From the NCBI RefSeq assembly GCF_002872335.1, contig NZ_NJAG01000029.1, positions 1-63,947 of the forward strand: a DNA stretch of 63,947 nt. Direction: 5' to 3'. This DNA is from Siphonobacter sp. BAB-5405. Lineage in GTDB: Bacteria; Bacteroidota; Bacteroidia; Cytophagales; Spirosomataceae. The notes beneath the pieces are model-generated. The model was not told the origin of the DNA, did no database searches, and worked only from the letters and a program-made list of their open reading frames with translations. A program made the translations under genes and the position numbers. Within the stretch, counting starts at the first letter, position 1. Every line of letters starts with the position of its first letter. Positions 1 through 9,524 of this stretch are shown in pieces.

Positions 1-387
1 GACCTGTCTATTAAAACTACGTAGATTAAAAAGCTTGGATGTTTTAAAATGTATTTTTAGAAAAAAAGGTCTGTTTTAAGTTCAAATAAACTTTACACAA
101 TAATTAGTCAATTCAGGCAAAAAAAAGACAAAAAACATCATACCAGATTTAGTATTGGTAAACAAGGATTAGCTAAGTACCATTCTTTAAATTATTGATA
201 ATCAGATTAATACTACTCAATCCGTATTTTTGGTAAATCTTATATTTATTTATTTTCTTCAAATAATTCAAGAATGTTTAATAAATAGGCAGGATTTTAG
301 TAAGACTATACGTTTTCGTTAATGAAGCGATGTGAAAGACTGGATGCCCTCTTAAACCAGACAGGTTAATTTCGTTGGATACACCAT
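1..387. other. AT-rich region without a recognisable gene
   Basis: This first stretch is very AT-rich, has stop codons in all frames, and shows no ORF of useful length. It lies downstream of the minus-strand acyltransferase and its terminator, so it may be the leader or tail of a gene outside the window. I see no tRNA-like or repeat structure in it. Confidence 0.5.
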
Positions 388-424
388 AAAAAACCCTCTC
401 ATTCTACGAACAAGAGGGTTTTAT
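388..424 (-). terminator. Intrinsic terminator of the acyltransferase gene
   Basis: Ten-base-pair stem AAAACCCTCT/AGAGGGTTTT with a 13-nt loop. Read on the minus strand it follows the acyltransferase stop codon by about 20 nt and runs into a T tract. Confidence 0.75.
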
Positions 425-444
425 GCTTTAAAAGTAAGGCATCT

Positions 445-1077
445 CTACATTTTCTTGGCGGGGTTTCCGAAGACGGTTGCTCCGGCCGGAATACTCTCGA
501 TGACGACTGAACCCGCACCGATCCGGGCATTTTTGCCAATCTCCACTCCTCCAACGATCGTTACACCTGCTCCTATAAACGTACTTTCACCCACTTTCGC
601 TCCGGCTCCTACTACGCTACCCGCTCCCACCTGCACAAAGTCAGCCAGCTCGGCTTCCGTGTCGATGATGGCTCCGGCGTGAAGCAGACAGTGATTATTT
701 ACTTTGGAAAAAGGTTGCAGGATTACTCCGGCGGCAATCAGGTTGCCGTGTCCGACGTGAGCTTCTTCCGAGATAGTTGCAGAAGGGTGTACCGCATTTA
801 CGGGTTGAACGTTCCGTACTTCATGTAGAAAATCCACGAGGCTCTTTCGCTCGGTACGATCTTCCACAGCCACAAAGACTTCGCACTTGTGGCCAATCAG
901 CTTGGTGAATCCTTCATTGTCCGTGGCACCAACTACGGAAATATCGCCAATTTCGGTGCCGTGGATGTTTTCATCGTCATCCAGAAAACCGTAAACGAGC
1001 ACTTCATTTCGGTTAAAAATATCCAGGGCCGTTTTGCCGAGAGCCTTTGCTCCAAAAATAATAACGGGGTTTTCCAT
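445..1077 (-). CDS. NeuD/PglD-like sugar O-acyltransferase (left-handed beta-helix)
   Basis: Probably transfers an acetyl group from acetyl-CoA to a sugar, as in surface polysaccharide building. The N-terminal part (MENPVIIFGAKALGK) is the nucleotide/sugar-binding Rossmann-like domain of the NeuD/PglD family. From about residue 85 onward come repeated hexapeptides (AGVILQ, IGAGVTI, IGAGSVV), the left-handed beta-helix of hexapeptide acyltransferases, ending in the typical GNPAKKM. The start was set at the ATG at 1077 because the family begins directly before the IIFGA strand; five extra residues upstream are possible. It stands alone on the minus strand, with a TATTTTTG promoter element about 45 nt upstream. 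The exact acceptor sugar cannot be told. Confidence 0.85.
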   Translation of the reverse strand: MENPVIIFGAKALGKTALDIFNRNEVLVYGFLDDDENIHGTEIGDISVVGATDNEGFTKLIGHKCEVFVAVEDRTERKSLVDFLHEVRNVQPVNAVHPSATISEEAHVGHGNLIAAGVILQPFSKVNNHCLLHAGAIIDTEAELADFVQVGAGSVVGAGAKVGESTFIGAGVTIVGGVEIGKNARIGAGSVVIESIPAGATVFGNPAKKM

Positions 1078-1121
1078 CTTCGTATGCAACAATGATCCGT
1101 ATCGTGTAAGCTTGTTTCGGA

Positions 1122-1129
1122 CAAAAATA
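1122..1129 (-). promoter_or_regulatory. Bacteroidota -7 element for the acyltransferase
   Basis: TATTTTTG on the minus strand is a perfect match to the Bacteroidota -7 consensus TAnnTTTG, 44 nt upstream of the chosen ATG. A matching TTG at -33 is not clear. Confidence 0.5.
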
Positions 1130-1245
1130 GTTCATCCGCGTTCGATCTGCATACACCCGACCCGGAAAGGGTACTCTTCCCACTTCTTCAAAAGACTCCT
1201 GGTAAAAAAATGCCCAGGCTACCAGTGACATTCCACATTCCTTAG

Positions 1246-1253
1246 TAAGTTTG
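1246..1253 (+). promoter_or_regulatory. Promoter -7 element of the metY leader
   Basis: TAAGTTTG matches TAnnTTTG exactly and lies about 32 nt before the first base pair of the SAM riboswitch, so transcription would start just upstream of the aptamer. The -33 region reads GTGACA rather than TTG, a weak match. Confidence 0.55.
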
Positions 1254-1284
1254 CGAATGAAAAGTCAGCCGTACTACGCGTTGG

Positions 1285-1393
1285 CTTATCGAGAAGCGGG
1301 GAGAGACGGGCTCTATGAACCGCTGGCAACCTATTCCAACTGGGAACAAGGTGCTAATTCCTGCCCTGAAGAAGGTCTTCCGGGAGAGATAAG
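1285..1393 (+). ncRNA. SAM-I (S-box) riboswitch
   Basis: The closing helix P1 is CTTATC (1285-1290) with GATAAG (1388-1393). Between them sit the conserved S-box elements in order: the purine-rich GAGAAGCGGGGAGAGACG segment, CTATGAACC, the GGCAACC block, the CAAGGTGCTAATTCC block, and a final GGGAGAGATAAG. It binds S-adenosylmethionine and should lower expression of metY when SAM is abundant. The spacing to metY (start at 1601) leaves about 200 nt for the expression platform. A reading frame that crosses this region is an accident of the RNA sequence. Confidence 0.93.
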
Positions 1394-1420
1394 GATAAAC
1401 ACGATTCATGCTACGGACTA

Positions 1421-1549
1421 CCCCTTCTTTTGGGGCGGCAGCTCTGCCCCCACTTTTATCCCTACGTTTCGCGTCTTTTTATACCACCTCCGCAGGTGGC
1501 CTCTGTTCTTGTTGTTGGTTGCATTCTGGAAAGCAGCTCTCTGCTTTCC
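1421..1549 (+). promoter_or_regulatory. Probable expression platform of the SAM riboswitch
   Basis: Several hairpins follow the aptamer: CCCC/GGGG (1421-1435), which competes for the same G run with GGGGC/GCCCC (1432-1450), then CCACCT/AGGTGG (1484-1499) and a 9-bp perfect stem GGAAAGCAG/CTGCTTTCC (1528-1549). The 1432-1450 stem is followed by a pyrimidine-rich tract with TTTT, so it could act as the terminator. Which hairpin does the switching is inference. Confidence 0.45.
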
Positions 1550-1588
1550 CACACTTACCTTGAAGCCTATTTTCTTTTAACGCATTAA

Positions 1589-2905
<1,317 letters not shown>

Positions 2906-2986
2906 TAGTACTTCGGGAGTGCAGCCGTATGACTGTACTCCCAAATCTAAAGCATACATACGAGTCTTTTAAACGAGTTTACTGAG

Positions 2987-4354
2987 TTGTCTGCGTTACA
3001 AAAATTTCATTACCCGCAGGAGTTTGCACTGGAATGTGGGCGGGTGCTGCCAGAGATTGAGCTGGCCTATCATACGTTTGGAACCCTGAATGCTACTGCT
3101 AGTAATGTGGTGTGGATTTGCCATGCCTTAACGGGCAATTCAGATGTAACGGATTGGTGGAGCGGTCTGGTGGGAGAAGGAAAACTTTTGGATACGCGTC
3201 AGTACTTTATCGTTTGTGCCAATGTGCCGGGTTCAGCGTACGGTTCTACGTCGGCCCTCTCGATCGATCCGCTCACGCAGGAACCCTATTATCAGGATTT
3301 TCCATTGATTACCATTCGTGATGTGGTCAAGAGTCTGGACCTGTTACGGGAACACCTGAACCTCCAGCAGATCCGTATGCTCGTTGGCGGTTCGCTGGGA
3401 GGTCAGCAGGCTCTGGAATGGGCCATTCAAAAGCCTGATCTTTTTGAGCAGCTAATTTTAATTGCTACCAATGCTCGGATGTCGCCCTGGGGTATTGCCT
3501 TTAACGAATCCCAGCGGATGGCCATTGAAGCCGACCAGACGTGGCAGGAACGCCGTCCTGACGCGGGTACCGCCGGAATGAAAGCGGCCCGGGCAACCGC
3601 ATTACTCAGTTACCGCAGTGCGGTTATGTATGAATTCACTCAGGCTCGGGAAGAATCCGCCCTTGAACATTACCGGGCAAGTTCGTATCAACGGTATCAG
3701 GGGGAGAAGATTGGCAGTCGTTTCAATGCCTTTTCCTATTATACACTCTCGCGTATGATGGATTCACATGACGTTGGCAGGAATCGGGATGGAGCCATGA
3801 CCGCTCTCAACCAGATTAAAGCTCAGACCTTAATTATTGGTATTCAGTCGGATGTACTTTTCCCGGTAGAAGAACAGCGATTCCTGGCCCGTTATATTCC
3901 CAATGCTGAACTCACCGAGATTGACTCGCTGTATGGACATGATGGATTTCTGGTAGAAAATGAACTCATGACGAAGACGATTCGTACGTGGGAACTATCC
4001 AATCAGCTGGGCTCCGCCGAAGAAGAAGACGAACTCATTGTACGCGATCGGGTACGAGTGGATGTTCGCAAGGGCGTTCGCGAGTACATTGCCGTGGACA
4101 ATATTTCGTTCCTAGCCAAACCCTATACAATCCATTTAATTAGCGGTCATCGCATCGAGTCCGATACGATATTAGATAAGGTAAGTCAGGCTTTACAGGA
4201 TAGCTATGACTTCAGTGATTTAAGTCCGGAGCTACCGCACATTCTGGCCAACATGCGAAACATCAAGAATTTTGATGAAAAAACGCATCGCATCTATCTT
4301 AGCGATGGCCGGAGTCAAACGCTGCCACCCGCGTTTCCGTTAAAGACCCTGTAA
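2987..4354 (+). CDS. metX: Homoserine O-acetyltransferase with a C-terminal LytTR-like domain
   Basis: Residues 1 to about 340 are an alpha/beta-hydrolase of the MetX family, which acetylates homoserine with acetyl-CoA. The nucleophile is Ser136 in LVGGSLGGQQ, with Asp289 (GIQSDVLFP) and His318 (LYGHDGFL) completing the triad. MetX proteins usually end near here, but this one continues to residue 455. After an acidic linker (SAEEEDE), residues 352-455 follow the pattern of a LytTR DNA-binding domain: YIAVDNISFL, a YTIHLISG strand pair, an ILDKVSQAL helix, NMRNIKNFD and IYLSDG. The start is a TTG; no ATG or GTG lies in a better place. Enzyme function is secure; the DNA-binding role of the tail is inference. 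Confidence 0.93.
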   Translation: MSALQKFHYPQEFALECGRVLPEIELAYHTFGTLNATASNVVWICHALTGNSDVTDWWSGLVGEGKLLDTRQYFIVCANVPGSAYGSTSALSIDPLTQEPYYQDFPLITIRDVVKSLDLLREHLNLQQIRMLVGGSLGGQQALEWAIQKPDLFEQLILIATNARMSPWGIAFNESQRMAIEADQTWQERRPDAGTAGMKAARATALLSYRSAVMYEFTQAREESALEHYRASSYQRYQGEKIGSRFNAFSYYTLSRMMDSHDVGRNRDGAMTALNQIKAQTLIIGIQSDVLFPVEEQRFLARYIPNAELTEIDSLYGHDGFLVENELMTKTIRTWELSNQLGSAEEEDELIVRDRVRVDVRKGVREYIAVDNISFLAKPYTIHLISGHRIESDTILDKVSQALQDSYDFSDLSPELPHILANMRNIKNFDEKTHRIYLSDGRSQTLPPAFPLKTL

Positions 4355-4949
4355 TAACAGATCAAGGTTTCTTGTTTCCTTCTAAAACACAAAACCCGGC
4401 ATCCAGAGGATAACCGGGAGTGTATAAACCTGTCCTTGGCGGTAGGATGGTCTATCAACCACTCATGGGCCGCTTAGTATTCAAAAAAAGAATACGTAAT
4501 AAATCATTTGGCGGTATGAGTTATAACGTTAAAAACAAAAGTAATCGACGGTTAAGCTAAAGTGATACGCTAAAGACTTCTATCAAATCAGTTTCTGGTC
4601 TTACTTTGTCAAATCAATACATGCTAAACCTTAAAAGCTCAACGGATGTTTAAATAAAAGTAAGTTTTTTCTTTTTTCCCATTGCGTGCCGCATTTCTTA
4701 CCAAAAATCACCTTTGGTACAAGTTTTTAAACGCCATCAGAGGTGCAGTCATTGGCTTGGCTAGTTAATCAGTCTTATCAGGCGTATAGCTGCAAACGTC
4801 AATCCTTATTCTCATTCAAAACTATTCAAACCAAACGTAAGGCTATCGTTAATGGACGCATAGCCCCGTAATTCCTTAATCCCATTTGATCCAGGTTATG
4901 CCTTGTAACCTACGTACTGGTTTTCCGCCAATTCACAGTATGAACTTTT
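4355..4949 (+). other. Intergenic region between metX and the PagL-like gene
   Basis: No gene is seen in these roughly 600 bases. Just after metX there is a weak imperfect stem (CCCGG at about 4395 with CCGGG at about 4418) without a clear T tract, so it is a poor terminator. A TTACTTTG at 4601-4608 resembles a -7 element but lacks a TTG partner and is 340 nt from the next gene. Confidence 0.4.
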
Positions 4950-5567
4950 ATGAAAACACTTCTACGCAGTTTACTCTGCCCAGCTTTCGTCTGGGCCGGC
5001 TCCGCTATGGGGCAAAATCAGCCTCTTACCAATACACACAAGTATGTGGGCCTGACCATTGAACGAAGCCTCAAAAGCGGCTACAAGCTTGATCAGGATT
5101 ACGATTACCACGCTACACTGTTTGAACTGAACTACGAAAAGCCGATCAGCAGTATCGTGAAAAACAATATAGCCGTTAATCTTCTCATCCAACCTCAGTT
5201 CAACTGGGCTACGTATCGTGACTGGAAAGTTGAACAGTACCAAGATACCTGGGAAGCTGGCATTAACGCAGGCGTGGTCTTCCACGCCTATTTAGACGAA
5301 TCTTCGACCCGAACATACATTACCATTTCGGGTAGTTCCGGACCTCATTTTATCGATGATACACCCGTAAGACAAGCCTCAGGTTTTATCTTTTGCAATA
5401 ATATTCGGTTCGGTTTTCATTACCCCATTACCAGAAACTTTAACGCTGAAGTGAGAATGGGCATTCGACACCTTTCCAACGCTGGTTTAGTTATGCCTAA
5501 CTACGGCATTGATAATATTTTCGTTGGTTTAAAATTGGATATTTTAATGAATCCTGAATCTGAATAA
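4950..5567 (+). CDS. PagL-like lipid A 3-O-deacylase (acyloxyacyl hydrolase family)
   Basis: A 205-residue exported outer-membrane barrel protein. Residues 1-21 are a signal peptide ending AMGQ. The C-terminal motif RHLSNAGLVMPNYGIDN matches the active-site region of PagL, with His174 and Ser176 as the catalytic pair, followed by the last strand FVGLKLDI. PagL removes the 3-position acyl chain from lipid A in the outer leaflet, altering surface charge and immune recognition. The ATG is the only start that gives a signal peptide. It is a single-gene unit closed by a strong terminator 36 nt downstream. Its in vivo lipid substrate in this organism is not known. Confidence 0.85.
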   Translation: MKTLLRSLLCPAFVWAGSAMGQNQPLTNTHKYVGLTIERSLKSGYKLDQDYDYHATLFELNYEKPISSIVKNNIAVNLLIQPQFNWATYRDWKVEQYQDTWEAGINAGVVFHAYLDESSTRTYITISGSSGPHFIDDTPVRQASGFIFCNNIRFGFHYPITRNFNAEVRMGIRHLSNAGLVMPNYGIDNIFVGLKLDILMNPESE

Positions 5568-5603
5568 TAAATTTGGATTTTCATTTTTAAAACCAACAAT
5601 AAA

Positions 5604-5634
5604 AAAGCCTAATCAGAGACTGATTAGGCTTTAT
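5604..5634 (+). terminator. Intrinsic terminator of the PagL-like gene
   Basis: Near-perfect 12-13 bp stem AAAGCCTAATCAG/CTGATTAGGCTTT with a 3-nt loop and trailing T residues, 36 nt after the stop codon. Confidence 0.85.
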
Positions 5635-6479
5635 CCGTTTAAGTGTTTTTTAACCCGCCAAGATTAAAATAACAAGAATGAGCGAAGAATTTTACTGACC
5701 GCCAAGTTATATACGTTAGAGCCTTATTGCCAAATATCAATGAGAAAATTTTCAGTATTTGTAGACGAACAGAGCATTTACGTATATATGTTATTACACT
5801 TATTTATATTATAAAATATTTTAATAATACAATTAAATACTCTTTTGAATCTTGCGGTATTTACACGCCTGGTTGAAATCAAGTCGAGTCTCCAGCCGTA
5901 GCGTTATTAGTATCTTTTCACCTCAAAGCTGTTTACCAAAAAATATTATAATATCCTACCATTAACTTAAAATGAAGATTATTACTCAATTTATGTAATT
6001 TATCATTTCGTTTTATTTCCCTCTACCTTAGTCGTTTAATAAGCCATTGGCTTCTATCTACTTTTTCCAAAGCTCACACTTGGTTTAACAAAACCGTCAA
6101 GCCAAGTACCTATTCAAACCTTGTTTAGCATCAGTTGATTGATTTACTCATGGAATGCTACGTAGGCTTCCTCCCCCTGTAATGGTATCATCTAAAACTA
6201 TATCAATGGTTATTCATGCAAAAATGCACCCTAATTATAGCCAATTAATACCCCCTATATTTAGGGGTCGTCTTGTTCTTTCTGGATTCTTTACAACGAT
6301 TCTCTTTTATACTCTACATGCATTTTTTATCACTTATCTGCTCTTTTACTAGAAAATTCCTTGCGGAACCTTCACTTATCTCCTAAACTTTCTGTTTTAA
6401 ATAGCTCTGCTTTTCAAGACCCAAGGTTTTATCAGCGAATCCATGCTTGCCAAGGCCACCTGTTGACTTATGGCCATCA
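5635..6479. other. Long AT-rich gene-free region
   Basis: About 850 bases of low-GC sequence that lack a credible coding frame on either strand. A 65-codon frame at 6155-6352 starts in pyrimidine-rich sequence, has no family resemblance and reads through AT-rich spacer, so it is not called. The base composition differs clearly from the neighbouring genes. No tRNA, repeats or inverted ends were found. Confidence 0.5.
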
Positions 6480-6510
6480 TTGACATTCACAATTTATGTA
6501 CGTACCTTCA
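6480..6510 (+). promoter_or_regulatory. Promoter of a candidate small RNA
   Basis: TTGACA at 6480-6485 and TACCTTCA at 6503-6510 are spaced as in Bacteroidota promoters (20 nt between TTG and TA). The second element differs from TAnnTTTG at two positions. It lies 45 nt before a strong terminator with no gene between. Confidence 0.45.
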
Positions 6511-6515
6511 ATTGC

Positions 6516-6590
6516 TCTTAACGTATACGGAGAGTAAGTGCCCAAGGTGCCTTGAACACTCGCTGTTGGCGGACAGCGAGTGTTTTTTTA
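6516..6590 (+). ncRNA. Candidate small RNA of about 75 nt
   Basis: A promoter-like pair ends at 6510 and a strong intrinsic terminator ends at 6590, and no reading frame lies between them. The predicted transcript begins near 6516 and contains a short GC-rich segment (GTGCCCAAGGTGCC) before the terminator stem. It does not show the conserved parts of tmRNA, RNase P RNA, 6S RNA or the SRP RNA. Function is unknown; transcription is inferred from the two signals only. Confidence 0.4.
6555..6590 (+). terminator. Strong terminator with no gene upstream
   Basis: Perfect 12-bp stem AACACTCGCTGT/ACAGCGAGTGTT with a 6-nt loop, followed by T7. The T tract is only on the plus strand, so it ends rightward transcription, but no plus-strand gene lies within the preceding 980 bases. 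Confidence 0.8.
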
Positions 6591-6854
6591 TGGTCTTCCC
6601 TGTACAGTCCGCTTTTGCTCTCTTTACTTAGGTACTTCTCATATGCTTAGCATTAACGTAGAAATACCTGAGTGTTTTTTCATCAACTTTCCACCGAATG
6701 CTTCACCCACCGGAAGCAAAATATTTACAAGAATGAACGCTTCAGCTGCTGGCTGGCTCATTTTCAGGCCACAAGCCGTCTTCACTCAACCCTAAGCTCT
6801 GGAGAGCTTCCTCGTTTAAGAAAATTTAACCCCGACAATAGGACATTTCAGCGA

Positions 6855-6883
6855 TTGAATTTTGTCTATCAATGTTAATTTTG
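6855..6883 (+). promoter_or_regulatory. Promoter of the subunit-3/GMC operon
   Basis: TTG at 6855-6857 and TAATTTTG at 6876-6883, a perfect TAnnTTTG, with an 18-nt spacer. Transcription would start near 6890, which supports the coding start at 6967 rather than upstream codons. Confidence 0.65.
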
Positions 6884-6966
6884 TAATTTTCCATGCTTAT
6901 TCAGCCTCTTGCTATTGGGTTCTGAATGACCTAACGTTTTACGTACTTAACACTCTTACTTTCCGC

Positions 6967-7539
6967 ATGAAACGCAGAGAAGCACTACAAATGGTAGGGG
7001 TTATGATGGGAGGTCTGCTGGTAACGCCAGCATTGGCCGACATCGTAGAGGGTCGCCGGGCCCTTCCCACGACATCCGCTAAACTGGTGTTTGACCAGCC
7101 TACCGAAGATCTCATCGCTGAAATTGCTGACGTGATTATTCCAACGACAGCAGACTCACCCGGAGCCAAGGCTGCCGGAGTAGGCCCTTTCCTGAACGTA
7201 CTGGTTTCCGATTGTTACCCCAAGGAATACCAGGAACGCCTGCAAAATGGCCTGGCTCGCGTAGACCGCGAAACCAAAGCTGTATACGGAAAATCGTTTA
7301 AGGATGCCTCTCTGGAGCAGAAAACCAATATTCTGAAGCTCGAAGAAGCCAATGCCTACGCTGACCGCAAAGCAGGTGTCAAAGAGGCTCCCTTCTGGTT
7401 TACGATTAAGGAGTTGAGCATGTTTGGCTACTTCACTTCGGAAATCGGAGCTACGCAGGCCCTCAGTTATGAATATGTACCGGGTCGTTACGAAGGTTGT
7501 ACGCCTTTGAAACCCGGACAAAAAACCTGGGCTACGTAG
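6967..7539 (+). CDS. Gluconate 2-dehydrogenase subunit 3 family protein
   Basis: Small exported partner of a GMC-type flavin dehydrogenase. The N-terminus MKRREALQMVGVMMGG followed by TPALA is a twin-arginine type signal, so the folded pair would be carried to the periplasm together. The mature part (from about residue 35) has the family's pattern: DLIAEIADVIIPTT near the start, a conserved acidic/aromatic middle, and a C-terminal MFGYFTSEIGATQAL and YEYVPGRYEGC. The ATG at 6967 was chosen because it gives the signal peptide and lies after the promoter. The GMC oxidoreductase follows after 86 nt. In related systems this pair oxidises sugars, often at C3; the substrate here is not shown. Confidence 0.88.
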   Translation: MKRREALQMVGVMMGGLLVTPALADIVEGRRALPTTSAKLVFDQPTEDLIAEIADVIIPTTADSPGAKAAGVGPFLNVLVSDCYPKEYQERLQNGLARVDRETKAVYGKSFKDASLEQKTNILKLEEANAYADRKAGVKEAPFWFTIKELSMFGYFTSEIGATQALSYEYVPGRYEGCTPLKPGQKTWAT

Positions 7540-7625
7540 TTGATTACCCTGGAGGTTTGTACACCCCTTTTGTTATCGGGCCTTCCATAGGTCTGCTAAC
7601 CATCAAACATTGAACCCTTAAGGAA

Positions 7626-9335
7626 ATGAATATTCTTCGAGCAAACGAACAAAATACGTATGATGCCATCGTGGTAGGTTCGGGAATCTCCGGCGGCTGG
7701 GCTGCCAAGGAGTTGACCGAAAAAGGCCTGAAAACGCTGGTGCTTGAGCGTGGTCGTAAATTCGAACACGTAACCGATTACGAAAATGCATTAAAGAAAC
7801 CCTGGGAATTGACCCACCGGGGTCGAATTACGAACGAAGAGCGGGCAAGTCACCCCTTCCTCAGCCGCGATTATCCCTACGGTGAAGCAAACAAAACTTA
7901 CTGGTTTAACGATTCGGATGCTCCGTACAGCGAGCTCAAGCGTTTCGACTGGTACCGTCCTAACATTGTTGGTGGTAAATCCATCATGTGGGGTCGTCAG
8001 AGCTACCGCCTGTCGGATCTGGACTTTGAAGCAAACCTGAAAGAAGGAATCGGTACGGATTGGCCCGTTCGCTACGCTGAAATTGCACCTTGGTACAGCT
8101 ACGTGGAGAAATTCGTGGGCGTATCGGGTAGTAAAGATGGTCTACCTCAATTGCCCGACGGCGAGTTTCTGCCGCCCATGCAAATGAACTGTGCGGAGCA
8201 GGCTGTTAAAAAAGGTATTGAAGGTAAATTCCCCAACCGGGTGATGACGATTGGTCGGGTAGCCAACCTCACCCAGGCCGGTCCCGCCCAGCAGAAAGTA
8301 GGTCGCGGTCCCTGTCAGTACCGGAACCTGTGTTCCCTGGGCTGTCCGTACGGCGGCTATTTCAGCAGCCCTTCGGCGACCATCCCTGCGGCTATGGCTA
8401 CCAAGCGACTGACGATCCGCCCCAACAGTATTGCTTCTGAAATCATTTATGACCCAGCGGCTAAAAAAGCCAAAGGCGTTCGGATCGTTGATTCAGAAAC
8501 CAACGAAGTGATGGAGTTTTTCGCCAAAGTGATCTTCGTCTGCGGTGGAGCCATCGGTACGACTGCTTTGTTACTGAATTCTACGTCTGACCGTTTCCCC
8601 AATGGTTTTGGTAACGATTCGGGTCAGTTAGGTCACAACCTCATGGACCACCACTTCCGTACGGGAGCCAGTGGTATCGTGGAAGGTCTGGACGATAAAT
8701 ATTACTTCGGTCGCCGGGCAAATGGTATCTACATTCCCCGCTACCGGAATGTGGGCAACGACAAACGTGATTACGTTCGCGGTTTCGGTTATCAGGGCGG
8801 TGGTAGCCGTCAGGGCTGGAATGGCCTCGTTGCCGAAATGGGCTTTGGAGCAGAGCTGAAAGAAAAGGCTACGAAACCCGGTCCCTGGAGTATGAACCTC
8901 GGTGGCTTCGGTGAGACACTGCCTGCCTACGAAAACCGGATGTTCCTGGATAAAGACAAAAAGGACAAATGGGGTCTGCCCACGGTTGTTTTCGACGCAG
9001 ACTTACGCGAAAACGAAAAGAAAATGCGGAAGGACATGATGAACGATGCTGCCGAAATGCTTGAAGCAGCGGGCGTGAAGAATGTCCGTACGTTTGATAA
9101 CGGCTCTTATCTCGGTATGGCTATTCACGAAATGGGTACCGCCCGCATGGGACGCGATCCCAAAACGAGCGTACTGAACGGTAATAACCAGGTCTGGGAT
9201 GCCAAAAACGTATTCGTTACCGACGGTGCTTTCATGGCTTCAGCGGGGTGCCAAAATCCCTCGCTGACGTACATGGCCTTTACCGCCCGTGCCGTTGACT
9301 TCGCTGTGAAAGAACTCAAAAAGAAGAATTTGTAA
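7626..9335 (+). CDS. GMC family FAD-dependent sugar/alcohol oxidoreductase
   Basis: Catalytic flavoprotein of a periplasmic dehydrogenase. The FAD-binding motif is VGSGISGGWAAKEL (residues 17-30), followed by LVLERG. The middle holds a cysteine-rich segment (GPCQYRNLCSLGCPYGG), and the C-terminal GMC domain contains HEMGTARMG and the NPSLTYMA end, with histidine/asparagine residues that act in hydride transfer. The 569-residue length is normal for the subgroup that pairs with a subunit-3 protein. It lacks its own signal peptide, fitting co-export with its Tat-type partner upstream. It may be a glycoside 3-dehydrogenase (LacA-like); gluconate or other polyols are alternatives. No dedicated cytochrome subunit is adjacent. 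Confidence 0.9.
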   Translation: MNILRANEQNTYDAIVVGSGISGGWAAKELTEKGLKTLVLERGRKFEHVTDYENALKKPWELTHRGRITNEERASHPFLSRDYPYGEANKTYWFNDSDAPYSELKRFDWYRPNIVGGKSIMWGRQSYRLSDLDFEANLKEGIGTDWPVRYAEIAPWYSYVEKFVGVSGSKDGLPQLPDGEFLPPMQMNCAEQAVKKGIEGKFPNRVMTIGRVANLTQAGPAQQKVGRGPCQYRNLCSLGCPYGGYFSSPSATIPAAMATKRLTIRPNSIASEIIYDPAAKKAKGVRIVDSETNEVMEFFAKVIFVCGGAIGTTALLLNSTSDRFPNGFGNDSGQLGHNLMDHHFRTGASGIVEGLDDKYYFGRRANGIYIPRYRNVGNDKRDYVRGFGYQGGGSRQGWNGLVAEMGFGAELKEKATKPGPWSMNLGGFGETLPAYENRMFLDKDKKDKWGLPTVVFDADLRENEKKMRKDMMNDAAEMLEAAGVKNVRTFDNGSYLGMAIHEMGTARMGRDPKTSVLNGNNQVWDAKNVFVTDGAFMASAGCQNPSLTYMAFTARAVDFAVKELKKKNL

Positions 9336-9360
9336 ACTTACATAGCATAGATACAATTGA

Positions 9361-9394
9361 AAAAGCGTGGAAGTGATCCTTCCACGCTTTTTTG
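9361..9394 (+). terminator. Intrinsic terminator of the GMC operon
   Basis: 13-bp stem AAAAGCGTGGAAG/CTTCCACGCTTTT, 5-nt loop, T tract, 26 nt after the stop codon. Confidence 0.85.
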
Positions 9395-9524
9395 TTGTCC
9401 ACCTCTTGAAAGGTTTAACCAGCGAATTATTTTTAATCTCGTTTTAATTAATCTAATTTAAAATAGTTTGGGAATTACTGAGAGCATGCTTTGTTTTGCG
9501 GGCTATTTAGAAAAATTCCAAATT

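Noticed and set aside
1251-1580. 109-residue reading frame before metY
   Set aside because: It reads through the SAM-I riboswitch; its amino acids reflect RNA structure rather than a protein family.
6155-6352. 65-residue frame in the AT-rich block
   Set aside because: Low-complexity, hydrophobic by AT bias, no family similarity and no promoter close to it.
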